From assembly GCA_020226215.1 (NCBI GenBank), contig CM035236.1:56171057-56235056 (forward strand): a DNA stretch of 64,000 bases. Direction: 5' to 3'. A program made the position numbers and the translations under genes. Of the stretch, positions 62,464-64,000 are shown in pieces. The notes beneath the pieces were generated by a model, which saw only the letters and a program-made list of their open reading frames with translations, did no database searches and had not been told where the DNA came from. Numbering within the stretch: position 1 is the first letter of the stretch; each line of letters starts with the position of its first letter. The stretch comes from Sindora glabra. Lineage: Eukaryota > Streptophyta > Magnoliopsida > Fabales > Fabaceae.

Positions 62464-63972
62464 TTAAACCATTTTAGAGGGAACAAGGTTGAGTGTAAAA
62501 GCAATTGTCTCTAGAGAATGCCCCCAAAAGGAAATTGGAAGATCTATATGACTCATCATTGATCGTACCATGTCTAACAAGGTACGATTCCTCCTTTCTA
62601 AAATATCATTCCATTGTGGTGTTCCAGGTGGAGTGAGTTGTGATACTATACCACACTCCTTTAGATAATTATCAAATTCTTGGCTTAAGTATTCTCTACC
62701 TCGATCTGATCGAAGTGTTTTAATACTTTTACTAAGTTGATTTTGCACTTCATTCTTGAATTCCTTGAACTTTTCAAAGGATTCTGATTTGTGTTTCATA
62801 AGATACACATATCCATATCTATTGAAATCATCAGTAAATGTAATGAAGTACTGGAAAGCTCCTCTAGCAGATGAACTAATAGGCCCACATACATCAATAT
62901 GTATGAGACTTAATAAGTTATTAGCCCTTTCACTGTGTCCAGTGAATGGTGTTTTAGTCATTTTACCTAGTAAACAAGATTCGCATGTTTTATATGATTC
63001 AAAATCAAATGAATCCAAGAATCCATCTTTATGGAGCTTAGATATGCGCTTCTCATTTATATGGCCCAAATGATAATGCCAGAGATAGGTTGGATTTAAA
63101 TCATTTAATTTAAATTGCTTGGTGTTTATGTTATAGACAGGCATTTCAAGATCAAGAATATAGAACCCATTGAACATTTGTACTCTGCAGTAAAACATTT
63201 CATTTAAATAAACTGAATAACTTTTGTCCTTTATTATAAATGAAAAACCTTTCTTGTCCAAACAAGAAATAGAAATAATATTCCTGCTAATAGTAGGCAC
63301 AAAATAACAATCCTCTAATTCTATTACTAAACTAGAAGGTAAAGATAGATAATATGTCCCTACAGTTAGCACAGCAACTCTTGCTCCATTGCTAACTCGT
63401 AGGTCCACTTCACCTTTAGCCAGAGTCCTACTCCTTTGTAGTTCCTGTACATTTGTACAAATATGAGAACGACATCCAATATCTAATACCCAAGATGTAG
63501 AAGTGGAAACATTAATTTCTATAACATAGATACCTGAAGCGGAAGTCTCATTTCCCTTCTTCTTTTTCAAATCTTCTAGATAGACCTTACAATTTCTTTT
63601 CCAATATCCGGTCTGACCGCAATGGAAGCATGTCCCTTCCTTAGCCACACCCCCTTTTGGTTTCAGTGCAGAGGATTTAGACTTAGGCTTGCCTTTGGAT
63701 TTAGAATCCTTCTTGTTTTTGCCCTTGCCTTTTTTCTTGCCTTTGCCCTTTTGAACCATCATTATGGTATTAGGCTTAGTCTTTTGTAAATTTTGTTCAG
63801 CAGTTCTTAACATGCTTAACATTTCTGGCAGTGGTTTGTCAATTTCATTCATGTTATAATTCATGATAAATTGACCATAACTCTGTTGCAACAATTGCAA
63901 AATTAAGTCAGTGGCCAACTCTTGACCTAATAGGACACCCAATCTCTCAAGCTTCTCAACATACCCAATCAT
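62464..63972 (-). pseudogene. Copia gag C-terminus, protease and integrase
   Basis: A 502-codon frame (the true gene extends upstream of 63972 and out of the window). In order: gag tail with a Lys/Gly-rich linker (residues 75-108); zinc knuckle CX2CX4-Y-X4C at 115-128, whose His is Tyr (residue 123); protease WVLDIGCRSHIC (161-172), with Ile at 165 where Thr or Ser is expected in the Asp-Thr-Gly triad; and GAG-pre-integrase WHYHLGH...CESC (298-333). The integrase core has Asp360 (HIDVCGP), Asp423 (SDRGREY) and Glu459 (LERRNRT). The frame stops at 62464-62466. Gag and protease are disabled; the integrase triad survives. Confidence 0.88.
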
Positions 63973-64000
63973 TTTGAGTACATGAGGCCCAACAGGGTTT

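Larger units (their letters stand above)
58710..64000 (-). mobile_element. Ty1/copia element, 3' part; 5' LTR outside the window
   Basis: Minus strand: gag enters at 64000, followed by protease, integrase, RT and RNase H, then the polypurine tract and the 3' LTR (60412 down to 58710). This is copia order (integrase before RT). The 3' flanking pentamer on the element's strand is TAAAC (58705-58709), which should reappear before the 5' LTR beyond 64000. The coding region is interrupted by at least five stops. Confidence 0.92.

Noticed and set aside
62756..63073. 105-codon plus-strand frame
   Set aside because: It is the antisense shadow of the copia integrase.

Overview
This window looks like eudicot plant nuclear DNA, very AT-rich and dominated by transposable elements. 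One ordinary protein-coding gene is visible, with the splice sites, promoter layout and polyadenylation signal of a plant gene. Almost everything else that can be identified is a plant repeat: Ty3/gypsy, Ty1/copia, MULE, Helitron, CACTA-like elements, MITE-like inverted repeats and minisatellites. The species cannot be resolved from the sequence alone. Two of the mobile elements rest on exact target-site duplications around solo LTRs and one on an exact 9-bp MULE duplication; the others rest on structure or protein motifs.

Layout. 1-7.5 kb is AT-rich DNA with a Helitron-like element (4301-6816), a 20-bp tandem repeat and a small GC-richer pocket. 7.5-21 kb is a nested stack: an old MULE-like inverted repeat (7528-21061) holds a second MULE (7946-10420, 9-bp TSD TTTATATTT) in its left arm and a full-structure but dead Ty3/gypsy chromovirus (10950-20438, minus strand, LTRs about 2.2-2.3 kb) in its centre. 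21.6-25.9 kb is a coding-less mini LTR retrotransposon on the minus strand, itself split by a solo LTR of the chromovirus family in the opposite orientation (22473-24787, TSD ACTAC).

30.2-32.0 kb holds the single gene: a two-exon, 147-residue protein of the uncharacterised plant At4g22758-like (DUF7054) family. Its leader carries a 49-codon upstream ORF that contains every AUG seen ahead of the main start, so translation of the main protein is probably controlled through it.

35.2-43.0 kb is a diverged tandem segmental duplication whose two copies are separated by a degenerate 23-bp minisatellite. 43.2-54.4 kb holds two head-to-head relics of CACTA/En-Spm-like elements with Transposase_24-type pseudogenes and shared 105-bp arrays. 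They are interrupted by a copia solo LTR (47250-48916, TSD TAAAC), a chromovirus LTR fragment and a 142-bp tandem array. 54.4-58.7 kb is a Tat-like Ty3/gypsy relic on the minus strand. It is cut by a Ty1/copia element (58710 to beyond the window end, minus strand) whose 1.7-kb 3' LTR, polypurine tract and gag-pol remnants are present. The copia coding region is inactivated by several changes, most of which are C-to-T in the sense strand.

No CRISPR, rRNA, tRNA or clearly new gene system was found. The most interesting items are the upstream ORF, the nested MULE stack with internal arrays, the palindrome arrays inside the chromovirus LTR family, and the inverted CACTA pair.
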